From a virus: 31,388 nucleotides of DNA. The stretch lies in the IMG/VR virus record IMGVR_UViG_3300031974_002514, positions 1-31,388 of that record; one strand, written 5' to 3'. Within the stretch, counting starts at the first letter, position 1. Every line of letters starts with the position of its first letter. A program made the translations under genes and the position numbers. A model generated the notes under the pieces. It did not search any database. It had not been told where the DNA came from and saw only the letters and a list, made by a program, of their open reading frames with translations. Shown here piece by piece: positions 19,647-28,194 of this stretch.

Positions 19647-20069
19647 ATGGCATCAGTAAAAGGCGTTAATTTTACCAATATTACTTCTACACCTGTAGTG
19701 AACACTGCAAGTAAAGAAGCATATGGAAAATTAAGAGTGACTTATGATACGTATGAAGCTTCTTCTTTAGCTTCAGGCTCTGACATTTCAGTCGCTAGAT
19801 TACCAAAAGGCGCAACTGTGTATGACGTTGTTATACATCACGATGCGTTAGGTTCTGGCGTTACTTTAGCTGTAGGCGATAGTGCAGATGCAGATAGATA
19901 TATTACTGCAACTGCTGCTGCGACTGCTGGCAAAGTAATTATGTCGGAAGATGGCGCAATCGATGGTTTTGCTTACGAGCAAACTGCTGAAACAGATGTG
20001 TTAATCACAACTGGTGGCGGTACTGCAACAGGCACAATCAAAGTTGCTGTTATCTACTCTGTTGAATAG
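19647..20069 (+). CDS. Capsid-associated (decoration/minor head) protein
   Basis: The 140-residue protein is Ala/Thr/Gly/Val-rich and beta-type, containing TYDTYEASSLASGSDISVAR, LPKGATVYDVVIHHDA and DVLITTGGGTATGTIKVAVI. Proteins of this kind directly after the capsid gene in podoviruses are usually decoration or minor head proteins on the shell. AGGAGG nine bases upstream supports strong translation. A hairpin at 20081-20115 follows its stop, which separates the abundant head proteins from the tail genes. Confidence 0.65.
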   Translation: MASVKGVNFTNITSTPVVNTASKEAYGKLRVTYDTYEASSLASGSDISVARLPKGATVYDVVIHHDALGSGVTLAVGDSADADRYITATAAATAGKVIMSEDGAIDGFAYEQTAETDVLITTGGGTATGTIKVAVIYSVE

Positions 20070-20080
20070 TTAACTCTTAC

Positions 20081-20115
20081 GAGGTTGGCGGTTAGCGTGA
20101 TGCGCTGCCAGCCTC
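20081..20115 (+). terminator. GC-rich hairpin after head genes (partial terminator or processing site)
   Basis: GAGGTTGGC (20081-20089) pairs with GCCAGCCTC (20107-20115), nine pairs with one G-U, and an inner AGCG/CGCT stem shares the top. It is far more GC-rich than its surroundings. Only a short TTAAT follows, so it may reduce rather than stop read-through, or protect the capsid mRNA 3' end. It overlaps the untranslated start region of the next gene. Confidence 0.6.
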
Positions 20116-20123
20116 TTAATCTA

Positions 20124-20339
20124 ATGAAAATATTTATTATGTTGTTTATGGCGTGTTCGCCTGTTTTTGAAAATTGTATTGAATTTCACGAAGAGAAACC
20201 AAGAGAGTTTAAAACTTTAAACATCTGCAAAGAAGAAGCAACGAAGACATTAAAAAAAATTATTACAGAATTTGAAAAAAAGAATTTACCTGCAAAGGTA
20301 TTTGTAACTTGTAAGGAGATAGAAAAATGGCAAGCGTAG
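20124..20339 (+). CDS. Small exported Cys-containing protein
   Basis: From ATG 20124 the 71-residue product starts MKIFIMLFMACSPVFENCIE, a short signal-like hydrophobic segment with a Cys at residue 10 that could fit a lipoprotein or exported peptide. Three more Cys residues follow (NICKEEATKTLKK, FVTCKEIE). The longer frame from 20085 uses TTG and runs through the hairpin, so I do not use it. It recalls the Cys-containing small gene at 2158-2355. A secreted cargo gene among structural genes is unusual, and no family is recognised. Confidence 0.5.
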   Translation: MKIFIMLFMACSPVFENCIEFHEEKPREFKTLNICKEEATKTLKKIITEFEKKNLPAKVFVTCKEIEKWQA

Positions 20340-20905
20340 TAGATTTATGTAACAGTGCATTAAATCTTTTGGGAGCTAGTACAATTACTGCATTAACTGA
20401 TGATAGTAAAAATGCGAGACTATGTAACCAAAGATATGAACCAATAAGAAATAGAATATTTAGGTCTCATGCCTGGAACTGTTTAACAAAAAGAGTTCAA
20501 TTAGCAGAAGACGCTGACGCACCAGTTGTTGGATATACAAATCAATTCACCTTACCTTCAGATTGTTTAAGAGTTTTAAAAATACACAATGGAACAACTG
20601 ATAGTATTGTAAGTGACCTAGATTATAAAGTTGAAGGAAGAAAAGTTAAAACAGACGAAGGCACAGTTTATTTAGTTTACATTGCATTAGTTACAGACCC
20701 AAATGAATATGATGCGTATTTACAAGAAGCGATTAGTTCAGCATTAGCAGCTGACATTGCTTATGCGATTACTAATAATGCAACACTTGCTAAGAATTAT
20801 TTAGAAACAGCTGACGAAAGATTAAGAGAAGCAAGATTTATAGATGCAACAGAAAATTCTTTAGGAACGATTGAAAGCAACGAATTTACTGATGCGAGGT
20901 TATAA
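20327..20905 (+). CDS. Tail tubular protein A (T7 gp11-like)
   Basis: The 192-residue protein starts MASVVDLCNSALNLLGASTI and continues CNQRYEPIRNRIFRSHAWNC, then EDADAPVVGYTNQFTLPSDC LRVLKI. Its end contains EYDAYLQEAISSALAADIAY, typical of the podovirus tail tube A (gatekeeper) family. It forms the ring under the portal and joins tail tube B. AAGGAG upstream of ATG gives good initiation. It overlaps the upstream gene by 13 bases, and its stop shares bases with the tube B start. Confidence 0.9.
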   Translation: MASVVDLCNSALNLLGASTITALTDDSKNARLCNQRYEPIRNRIFRSHAWNCLTKRVQLAEDADAPVVGYTNQFTLPSDCLRVLKIHNGTTDSIVSDLDYKVEGRKVKTDEGTVYLVYIALVTDPNEYDAYLQEAISSALAADIAYAITNNATLAKNYLETADERLREARFIDATENSLGTIESNEFTDARL

Positions 20906-22899
20906 TGCCAAGAACAACATTAGCTTTAACATCTTTTGTTAGTGGTGAGTTTGGTGCTAAACTTGATGGCAGAACAGACTTTGATAAATATTCTACAGCA
21001 ACAAAAACTTTAGAAAATTTTCTTATTCACCCACAAGGAGCAGCAACACGAAGAGTAGGAACACAATTTATTTCTGAAGTAAAAGATAGTTCTAAAAAAA
21101 CAAGATTAATACCTTTTGAGTTTTCAACGACACAAACTTATATTTTAGAATTTGGAAATACTTACATTCGTTTTTACAAAGACAAAGGACAAATTTTATC
21201 TAGTGGAGTAGCGTATGAAATATCTTCTCCATATTTAGAAGCAGAGTTATTTGAAATTAAGTGGGCGCAATCTGCTGATGTTATGTACATCACACACCCC
21301 AACCATGAAACAATGAAACTCTCAAGAACAGGTCATACAGCCTGGTCACTTGATGAAGTTGAATTTACTGATGGACCGTATTTAGCTCCAAACACCACAT
21401 CAACTACAATGACACCTGGAGCAACAACAGGAACAGGAATTTCATTAACCGCTTCTGCAAATACTTTTGCATCAACTGATGTTGGAAGATTAATTAATTT
21501 TGCAAACGGTTATGCAAAGATTGTTACATTTACAGATGCACAAAATGTAACCATAGATATTAAAGATGATTTTGATGCTACGACTGCAACTACGGAATGG
21601 AAGCTTGGAGCATTTTCAGATACGACAGGACACCCAAGTTCAGTATCTTTCTTTGAACAACGATTAGTTTTTGCTGGCACAACGTCTGAGCCACAAACAT
21701 TATATTTTTCTAAATCAGGTGATTATGAAAATATGACAACTGGTACAAATGCAGATGATGCTATGGTTTATACCATTGCTTCTAACCAGGTTAATGCAAT
21801 CAGATATTTAAAAGCTCAAAGAACTTTAATTATTGGAACGACTGGCGGTGAATTTACAGTATCGGCAGATGGAACAGATGCTGCGATTACACCGACTAAC
21901 ATTACCATTAAAAGACAAAGTTCTTTTGGTTCTGCAAATGTTGATGCTCTGACGGTAGGAAACGCAGTTGTCTTTTTACAAAAAGCTAAACGTAAAATTA
22001 GAGAACTTGCTTATAACTTTGATGTGGACGGTTACGTTGCACCAGATTTAACTATTTTAAATGACGCTGTTACGACATCAGGAATTAATGAAATGGTTTA
22101 TCAGCAAGAACCAGATAGCATTATTTGGTGTGTCAGAGACGATGGAGTTTTATCAGGATTAACTTATCAACGTTCAGAAAATGTTGTTGCCTGGCATCGA
22201 CATATATTCGGTGGCTCTTTTGGAAGCGGTGACGCTGTTTGTGAAAGTGTTGCATCAATCTCAGGAAGTTTAACTGAAGATGAATTATGGGTGATTGTTA
22301 AGAGAACGGTTAATGGAAACACTAAGAGATACATTGAGTGTTTTGCACCTTTTGATTTTGACGAAACCACTGCAACTGATTTTAAATTTTTAGATAGCCA
22401 TTTAACTTATGATGGTTCTGCAACAACTTCATTATCAGGATTAGACCACCTGGAAGGACAAACTGTTTCTGTATTAGCAGATGGCTCAACACACGCAGAT
22501 AAAGTCGTAAGCTCAGGTTCTATAACTTTAGATAGGTCAACTGAAAAAGCAGTCGTGGGTTTAAAGTATGACAGTGTTCTACAAACCATGAGAATTGAAG
22601 GTGGAGCTGCTGAAGGAACTTCACAAGGTAAAACTAAACGTATTAGCAAGGTAGTTTTAAGATTATTCGAAACAGTTGGTGTTAAAGTTGGCCCAAGTCT
22701 AACAAATTTAGAAACTGTTCCATTTAGAAGTTCTTCTGACCCAATGGACACTCCTGTATCAACTTTAATTGCTGGAGATAAAGAAATTGAATTTAGAGAC
22801 GATTACAACAGCGATGGTTTTATTTTTGTAAAACAAGACCAACCGTTACCGTGTTCTGTATTAGCAATTTATCCAACGGTGGTAACGAGCGATGGCTAA
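20905..22899 (+). CDS. Tail tubular protein B (nozzle, T7 gp12-like)
   Basis: The 664-residue protein has the tail-tube-B/nozzle pattern. The N-terminal FVSGEFGAKLDGRTDFDKYS is followed by LENFLIHPQGAATRRVGTQF, TYILEFGNTYIRFYKDKGQI, and later HPSSVSFFEQRLVFAGTTSE, VFLQKAKRKIRELAYNFDVD. The repeated beta modules form the six-fold nozzle that carries DNA and contacts the fibres. Length is normal. It overlaps tail tube A by one base and the acetyltransferase-like gene by eight. Confidence 0.92.
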   Translation: MPRTTLALTSFVSGEFGAKLDGRTDFDKYSTATKTLENFLIHPQGAATRRVGTQFISEVKDSSKKTRLIPFEFSTTQTYILEFGNTYIRFYKDKGQILSSGVAYEISSPYLEAELFEIKWAQSADVMYITHPNHETMKLSRTGHTAWSLDEVEFTDGPYLAPNTTSTTMTPGATTGTGISLTASANTFASTDVGRLINFANGYAKIVTFTDAQNVTIDIKDDFDATTATTEWKLGAFSDTTGHPSSVSFFEQRLVFAGTTSEPQTLYFSKSGDYENMTTGTNADDAMVYTIASNQVNAIRYLKAQRTLIIGTTGGEFTVSADGTDAAITPTNITIKRQSSFGSANVDALTVGNAVVFLQKAKRKIRELAYNFDVDGYVAPDLTILNDAVTTSGINEMVYQQEPDSIIWCVRDDGVLSGLTYQRSENVVAWHRHIFGGSFGSGDAVCESVASISGSLTEDELWVIVKRTVNGNTKRYIECFAPFDFDETTATDFKFLDSHLTYDGSATTSLSGLDHLEGQTVSVLADGSTHADKVVSSGSITLDRSTEKAVVGLKYDSVLQTMRIEGGAAEGTSQGKTKRISKVVLRLFETVGVKVGPSLTNLETVPFRSSSDPMDTPVSTLIAGDKEIEFRDDYNSDGFIFVKQDQPLPCSVLAIYPTVVTSDG

Positions 22900-23353
22900 G
22901 CTTGAAGTTGTTCCTTACAAGCCTTGGCACGCTACAGAAATTTTAAGATACGGAATGAATGATGACAAGGTTTCAGTGGACGCAAAAGCTTATGAAGAAA
23001 GATTGGACTTTTCACAGCCTGGTATGTCATTCAGTTTATTGGCTGATAATAAGTTGGTTTGTGCTGGTGGGGTGTATCCTCTTTGGACTGGTGTTGCTGA
23101 AGGTTGGGTTCTTTCAAGTCGGAGAATTTTTGATTTCAGTTTATCAGCGTGTAAAGCGATAAAAGAAAGAACAGATTACATTTGCACGAATAATAAAATT
23201 TGGAGATTACAAACCGCAGTCAGAGCAGACTTTGAAGTCGGAGTAAGATTTGCAAAATGGCTCGGTTTAAAAAAAGAAGGACTAATGATGAAGTACGGTC
23301 CTGATGGTTCTAACTATTACAAGATGGCAAAAATTTATGAGTATAATAGGTAA
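22892..23353 (+). CDS. T7 gp13-like GNAT-fold acetyltransferase/virion protein
   Basis: The 153-residue protein contains MSFSLLADNKLVCAGGVYPL, then WTGVAEGWVLSSRRIFDF and RLQTAVRADFEVGVRFAKWL GLKKEG. The order resembles the small GNAT-like proteins encoded in the place of T7 gene 13, next to tail tube B. The T7 product is needed for assembly of the internal core. Catalytic acetyl transfer is not shown; the Gly-rich CoA loop is not clear. The last part overlaps the next ORF by 17 bases, and the first eight overlap tail tube B. Confidence 0.75.
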   Translation: MAKLEVVPYKPWHATEILRYGMNDDKVSVDAKAYEERLDFSQPGMSFSLLADNKLVCAGGVYPLWTGVAEGWVLSSRRIFDFSLSACKAIKERTDYICTNNKIWRLQTAVRADFEVGVRFAKWLGLKKEGLMMKYGPDGSNYYKMAKIYEYNR

Positions 23354-23798
23354 TATATTTGCAGCAGATGCTGCTAAGAAAATAGGTAAGTATAACAATG
23401 CAGTTTATCAGCAACAGGCTGCTTATGAAAAAGCAGTCGCTGAAAGAAATAGAAAAGCTTACAACGATTTAGATAGACCCAGATTAGTTAAACAACAAGA
23501 CGCACAATATTCAGATTTTTATGTAGGTTTATTAAATAGTGGTGCAGAATTTAGAGAAGGCACAACACCATTTCTTGCTGCATTAGAATTTCAGGTAAAC
23601 CAAGCAACAGATTTAGCAATATCTGATTATAATGAGACAGTTAATTATACAGACCAAATTAATCAGTCATTATTAACTTCAGCTAAAGGTAAATCAGAAC
23701 TTTACAAAGGTCAGCTCGTTGCAAGAAGTGAATACGCAAAAGCAATTGGAAAAGCAATTCAAGGCAGTCAACCAGGTCAAAGTATTTTAACGGTATAG
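23337..23798 (+). CDS. Internal virion protein B-like (T7 gp14-like)
   Basis: From ATG 23337, inside the end of the previous gene, the product has 153 residues: MSIIGNIFAADAAKKIGKYN, NAVYQQQAAYEKAVAERNRK and then FYVGLLNSGAEFREGTTPFL. A Gly/Ala hydrophobic start followed by a long helix matches small internal core proteins that are ejected to help form the channel across the cell envelope. The listed frame starting at 23304 is probably a spurious extension. Next genes are the other core proteins. Confidence 0.75.
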   Translation: MSIIGNIFAADAAKKIGKYNNAVYQQQAAYEKAVAERNRKAYNDLDRPRLVKQQDAQYSDFYVGLLNSGAEFREGTTPFLAALEFQVNQATDLAISDYNETVNYTDQINQSLLTSAKGKSELYKGQLVARSEYAKAIGKAIQGSQPGQSILTV

Positions 23799-23800
23799 TT

Positions 23801-25459
23801 ATGGCATTAAAAATTTATCAATCACAAGCTAAGTTAAATCAAGGAAACATTCCTCAAGTAAAAGGTTTAGCTGTTCCTATTGGTTTAGCACAAACAGCAT
23901 CTGAAGGTGTTAAATCTATTACCAAAGCTATCGCTGATTATAATAAAAATAATAAAGATACGATTGACGATAACAGAGCAACAGAAATTATTATTGATGC
24001 TAAAAAGAAAATTAATAGTGTTATTGTAAATAGTAAAAACAATCCCAATATTAATGAGGTAGAAAAGAACTTAGATTTAGCTTTTAATTCTATTGATTTA
24101 ACTAAAGAAAATAGCGGTGTTAAAAAATTAATTAAAGATTGGTCTAATAAATATAAAATTCAAGTTTCAGGAACTGTATTTAAAAATTCAGCTTCTAAGT
24201 TATTTGCAGACACCCAGGATACACAAAAGAAAAAATTAAATGGCTGGGCAGTTGATTTATCTAGTAATGACGCAATGGTTAGAGCGGCAGCATCAAATAA
24301 TTTAAAAAGCTATTTTAACAATCCTAATAACGCAAAATATTTTTCTGATTTTAATGAAACAAAAAATGACACTTATGCTTTAGCAAAAAAACTCCAGGTC
24401 AAATTTGATACTAAAAATAATCCAACTAAATATTTAAATGAAGTTGAGCTTTATAAAAAGTTTGGAGAACAAGAAGGTTCTAAAATTTACCAGCAAGCAA
24501 AAAATGCTTTGATTAGTCAAAATGTTAAAAATAGTAATTTACTTATTCAAAGAGAACAAAACGAAATTAACCAACAAGTTTTTAACTTTACGGATATTGC
24601 AAACAGAATTGTTCTTTCACAAGGCGATAAAAGTAATGCAGAGTTATTAGCAAAAGTTCCATCATTAGATGACATTTACGATTATTATCAAGAAGATAAA
24701 ATTAACAGCGCACAATACGAAGCATTAATTGATTTATATACAAACCCAAACAAAACCAGTGACGCAGATTTAATTACTTTAATTAATAATCAAATTGTTA
24801 TTGCTGAAACCGTTCAAGAAATAGACGAGTTACAAAATTATAATTCTACAGCTAAAGAAGTTTTAAAAGATGTAAATTTAACTGACATTACAACAATCAA
24901 TAAAGTTTTAGCTCAAGTTAAATCTGACCCAAAAAAACATAATGATTATAAAAATTATTTAAAAACTTTAAAAATCAATATGGGTGATATTGGCGGAGCG
25001 ATGGATATATTTACTGGCGGTGGTGGTATCACAACAGAAGATAAACTTAATACGCAACAAGCTGAAATTATTTATAACAGACATTTTGCAGAAACTGGTA
25101 ATGCAGAAACAGCTTATTTAAAAACAATACAAAATTTTAAAGATAAAGTTCCTTCAGTTTTATCTAACCAGGTAAAACCATTTAATTATCAATTTACAGA
25201 TTTAAAACAAATGGTGGCTGATAACCCAGGTAAAAATGTTTTTGATATGGCAAGAGACGATTTAGCAAACCGAGTAAAAAAAGGTGAGTTAAGTAAAGAA
25301 GCTTTATTCATTGATTTACAACGTCTCGATATGATGGAAGATATTTACGACATTAGAAAAAAATTAGGTGATGAAGAATATGTATTTAAATCACCTGATA
25401 GTACCGAGTTTAGTTTTGAAAATCTTATGAAACAAAAACGAATAGACGATAAAAAATAA
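23801..25459 (+). CDS. Internal virion (core) protein, T7 gp15-position
   Basis: The 552-residue protein is Asn/Lys-rich and mainly helical, with a start MALKIYQSQAKLNQGNIPQV. It has no catalytic motif I can see. Its position two bases after the gp14-like gene and before the two very large proteins, and its size, match the internal core protein C (gp15-like) of podoviruses, which binds the DNA channel and is ejected with DNA. A Gly-rich loop (MGDIGGAMDIFTGGGGITTE) lies at about residues 392-411. Sequence similarity to T7 is not obvious, so this is by position. Confidence 0.6.
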   Translation: MALKIYQSQAKLNQGNIPQVKGLAVPIGLAQTASEGVKSITKAIADYNKNNKDTIDDNRATEIIIDAKKKINSVIVNSKNNPNINEVEKNLDLAFNSIDLTKENSGVKKLIKDWSNKYKIQVSGTVFKNSASKLFADTQDTQKKKLNGWAVDLSSNDAMVRAAASNNLKSYFNNPNNAKYFSDFNETKNDTYALAKKLQVKFDTKNNPTKYLNEVELYKKFGEQEGSKIYQQAKNALISQNVKNSNLLIQREQNEINQQVFNFTDIANRIVLSQGDKSNAELLAKVPSLDDIYDYYQEDKINSAQYEALIDLYTNPNKTSDADLITLINNQIVIAETVQEIDELQNYNSTAKEVLKDVNLTDITTINKVLAQVKSDPKKHNDYKNYLKTLKINMGDIGGAMDIFTGGGGITTEDKLNTQQAEIIYNRHFAETGNAETAYLKTIQNFKDKVPSVLSNQVKPFNYQFTDLKQMVADNPGKNVFDMARDDLANRVKKGELSKEALFIDLQRLDMMEDIYDIRKKLGDEEYVFKSPDSTEFSFENLMKQKRIDDKK

Positions 25460-28143
25460 TGGAAGAAAATTATAATATTTTTGAAGCTGTATATCCAAGC
25501 ATTGAAGCTGATAACAAAAGACAATCAAGAGGTTACGAAACTTTAGTTCGTAATAATATGGATACTGCTGAATTTATGGGTGAACAACCTGATAACGATG
25601 CAGGAGTAATTGATAGAACAATAAAAGGTAATGAGCTAAATTCTTTTATTAAAGATACTGTTGATTTCATTGCATCTATTCCAGCAGATACATTAATAGG
25701 AATTACAAGAGCAGGAGCAAACGTTACTCAAAAAGGAATACAGCTTGGAAGATTTATTGCAGATGAAGCTGGTATTGATTATGCGGTAGATGACTTAACG
25801 GCGATTAATGACAAGATTAATAAATTTAAAGAAGGTTTAAATAAATACCAAGAAGATAGTCCGTTTGTAACAAAGCTATTAAGTTATGGCGCTCAAGAAG
25901 GTTCAGCTGTTTATCCGTTATATAGAAAATTTAAACAAATGGGTGTTCCAAAAAGTTACGCTATAATGTTAGCGTTTGGTATTGGTGGAACATTAGCTTT
26001 AGGACCAGAAGACCAATTAACTTTAGACAGTAAAGCTGCAAAATATTTTAAAGATGTTTTTAAAGTAGAAGAAGGCACACCAGGTGAAGATATTTATAAT
26101 ATGGGGTGGGCTGCATTAGAAAACACTTTTATTGGTAAAGCTTTTGACGAAGTGATTGAAGGTTTACGTTACGGTAAAAAAATTGCTAAAGGTGCAAAAA
26201 TTGACCAGGCAGCGATTGCTGCTGGTGGCGGTGCTACAGCTGGAGCAGTTCTTGAAAAAGTAAATCCTGAAGGACAAATGCTACAAGAACCTAACCAACC
26301 TACATTGCAAGAACCTAACCAACCTACATTGCAAGAACCCCAACAACCAATGTTAAATGAACAACAGGATAACTTCTTAGACGAAAAAAAAAAGTTCGGA
26401 CAAGTCCAAACAGATTACCCACCAGATAATCAGATAGCTGGAGGTTCAGGAATTGCAAAACAGATTTTTAAATCCATGCTTAAAGAAGGTGCAGAGAAAC
26501 TTCCAAACAAAGGAAGTGGCGCACAGTTTTTAGGTCAGTTAAAAAATACTCCAGGCATTAAGGAAGCTGAATTAAAATGGACTGGACTTGATGATTATTT
26601 ACAAAGCAAAAAAACAGTTACAAAAGATGAAATTAAAAATCATTTAGCAAATAATAACTTAGACATTTCTGAAATTAAATTTGGTGGAAAAGGACAAGAA
26701 TTATCTGGTAATCTTTTTGATAGAAAAATATCTTTTGAAAATAAGTATATTGCATTTCAAGAAGAAAGATTAGGTAGAAAGTTTAGTCCCCAAGAAAAAA
26801 GAGCCATTTTAGATAATAATCTTAATTACGATGAAGTTATAGTCCAAGACGCTGAAGACGCTAGTATTTTTAACTCAATACCTTTTAATGTTTTTGATGA
26901 CACCTATACTCGACAAACACAAAGAAGTTTTAATCGAATGAATAAAGGAACATTAACTTTTAGCAACAAAGTTTGGAAAGTGTCAGATTTAGAATTGGAA
27001 AAATATAACTTAGAAAAAGATATTAGAAAAAGTAGAATGCAGAGCAATAAACCAAAATACGAAGAATACACTTCTCCAGGTGGAAAAGATTATACAGAAT
27101 TAGTTTTTAAAATTAAAAATAAAAACAATACAACACCAGTTGTTTTAGAAGGTGAATTTGGAACATTAAAAGGTAATAAAGTTAAAGCTCAACAAAAAAC
27201 AACAATAGATTACATATCACCACATTTTAATAAATTTAATGAAATTGCTCACGTCAGATTTAAAACTAGAGATTTAAACGGTAAAAAAGTTTTAACAGTA
27301 GAAGAAATGCAATCAGATATTCTTCAAGAAAGTAAACGAGAAATGTTTACAAGTTCAAATGCGGTAAATAAATTTGATGAAAAAAAACTTGTAGATTTTC
27401 CATTTAAAAATAATTGGTACGAATTGGTAATGAAAAGATTAATTCGTTACGGTGCAGATAATGACTTTGACGCAATTGCAATACCTAGAGGAAAAGTAGC
27501 TCAAAACAGATATGGTCAAAAAGGAGATTTTATTAACTCTATTAAGGTTAGAAGAGTTGAAGTTTCAAATGAAGGTAAATCTATGCCTGACTTACCAGTT
27601 GCAGCAGATGAAATTACATTAGATTTTTTAAGTAAAGATGGAACAGTTTTAAATTCATTACCTGACCCAAATATAAACATTCTAAGAGACAGTTTAAAAG
27701 ACTATAAAATAAAAGCAGAAGACCTTGATAACTTAGAAGATTTTTTAAACAATACTCAAAAATCAAATTCAGGAGAAAGAACATTAGAATTTGAGGTAGG
27801 AGATAAAAAGAAGTTTGTAGGAAAAGGTAAAGGAAAAATAGAACTTTACGATAAAGCTATTCCAAGTTTCTTAAAAAAATATGGTAAGAAATGGAACGCA
27901 AAAGTTTATGATGATAAATTCACTGTAGATGATTTAAATATCGATAGCGAATTTGCACCTGATAGAATGGTAGAAATACCAGTCACTATAATTAAAATTA
28001 CAGATGATATGAAAAAATCCGTACAAGAAGACGGACAAGCATTGTTTAATTACTTTGGTATTGGAACTGCTGGAGCTGCTGTCTCCCAAGGTGTCCTAGA
28101 TAGTCAAGGCAACAATACTATTTCACAATCGACAAATAATTAG
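25459..28143 (+). CDS. Large internal virion protein with polyvalent-protein-type domain
   Basis: The 894-residue protein has a helical N-terminus with a hydrophobic stretch at about 168-182, a Pro/Gln-rich linker of octapeptide repeats at 276-299, then a region TGLDDYLQSKKTVTKDEIKN. Further on are HVRFKTRDLNGKKVLTVEEM QSDI and PFKNNWYELVMKRLIRYGAD NDFDAIAI. The 'K.VL..EE.QSD..Q' and 'P....W.EL..KR..RY......D.IA.' motifs are typical of large phage polyvalent proteins delivered with DNA. The C-terminus is Gly/Ala with a Gln/Asn/Ser-rich tail. It starts at the stop of the preceding gene (TAATG). Which enzymatic activity, if any, it has is unknown. Confidence 0.65.
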   Translation: MEENYNIFEAVYPSIEADNKRQSRGYETLVRNNMDTAEFMGEQPDNDAGVIDRTIKGNELNSFIKDTVDFIASIPADTLIGITRAGANVTQKGIQLGRFIADEAGIDYAVDDLTAINDKINKFKEGLNKYQEDSPFVTKLLSYGAQEGSAVYPLYRKFKQMGVPKSYAIMLAFGIGGTLALGPEDQLTLDSKAAKYFKDVFKVEEGTPGEDIYNMGWAALENTFIGKAFDEVIEGLRYGKKIAKGAKIDQAAIAAGGGATAGAVLEKVNPEGQMLQEPNQPTLQEPNQPTLQEPQQPMLNEQQDNFLDEKKKFGQVQTDYPPDNQIAGGSGIAKQIFKSMLKEGAEKLPNKGSGAQFLGQLKNTPGIKEAELKWTGLDDYLQSKKTVTKDEIKNHLANNNLDISEIKFGGKGQELSGNLFDRKISFENKYIAFQEERLGRKFSPQEKRAILDNNLNYDEVIVQDAEDASIFNSIPFNVFDDTYTRQTQRSFNRMNKGTLTFSNKVWKVSDLELEKYNLEKDIRKSRMQSNKPKYEEYTSPGGKDYTELVFKIKNKNNTTPVVLEGEFGTLKGNKVKAQQKTTIDYISPHFNKFNEIAHVRFKTRDLNGKKVLTVEEMQSDILQESKREMFTSSNAVNKFDEKKLVDFPFKNNWYELVMKRLIRYGADNDFDAIAIPRGKVAQNRYGQKGDFINSIKVRRVEVSNEGKSMPDLPVAADEITLDFLSKDGTVLNSLPDPNINILRDSLKDYKIKAEDLDNLEDFLNNTQKSNSGERTLEFEVGDKKKFVGKGKGKIELYDKAIPSFLKKYGKKWNAKVYDDKFTVDDLNIDSEFAPDRMVEIPVTIIKITDDMKKSVQEDGQALFNYFGIGTAGAAVSQGVLDSQGNNTISQSTNN
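26284..26355 (+). repeat. 24-bp tandem repeat encoding QEPNQPTL
   Basis: Two identical 24-base units at 26284-26307 and 26308-26331 are followed by a diverged third at 26332-26355, coding QEPNQPTL, QEPNQPTL, QEPQQPML. It forms the Pro/Gln linker between the N-terminal part and the polyvalent-type region. Copy number of such repeats can vary between relatives by slippage. Confidence 0.85.
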
Positions 28144-28194
28144 TAAAGAACAAGTATCCTCGCATATTTGTTTTTTCAAAAAACAGGAAATTTA

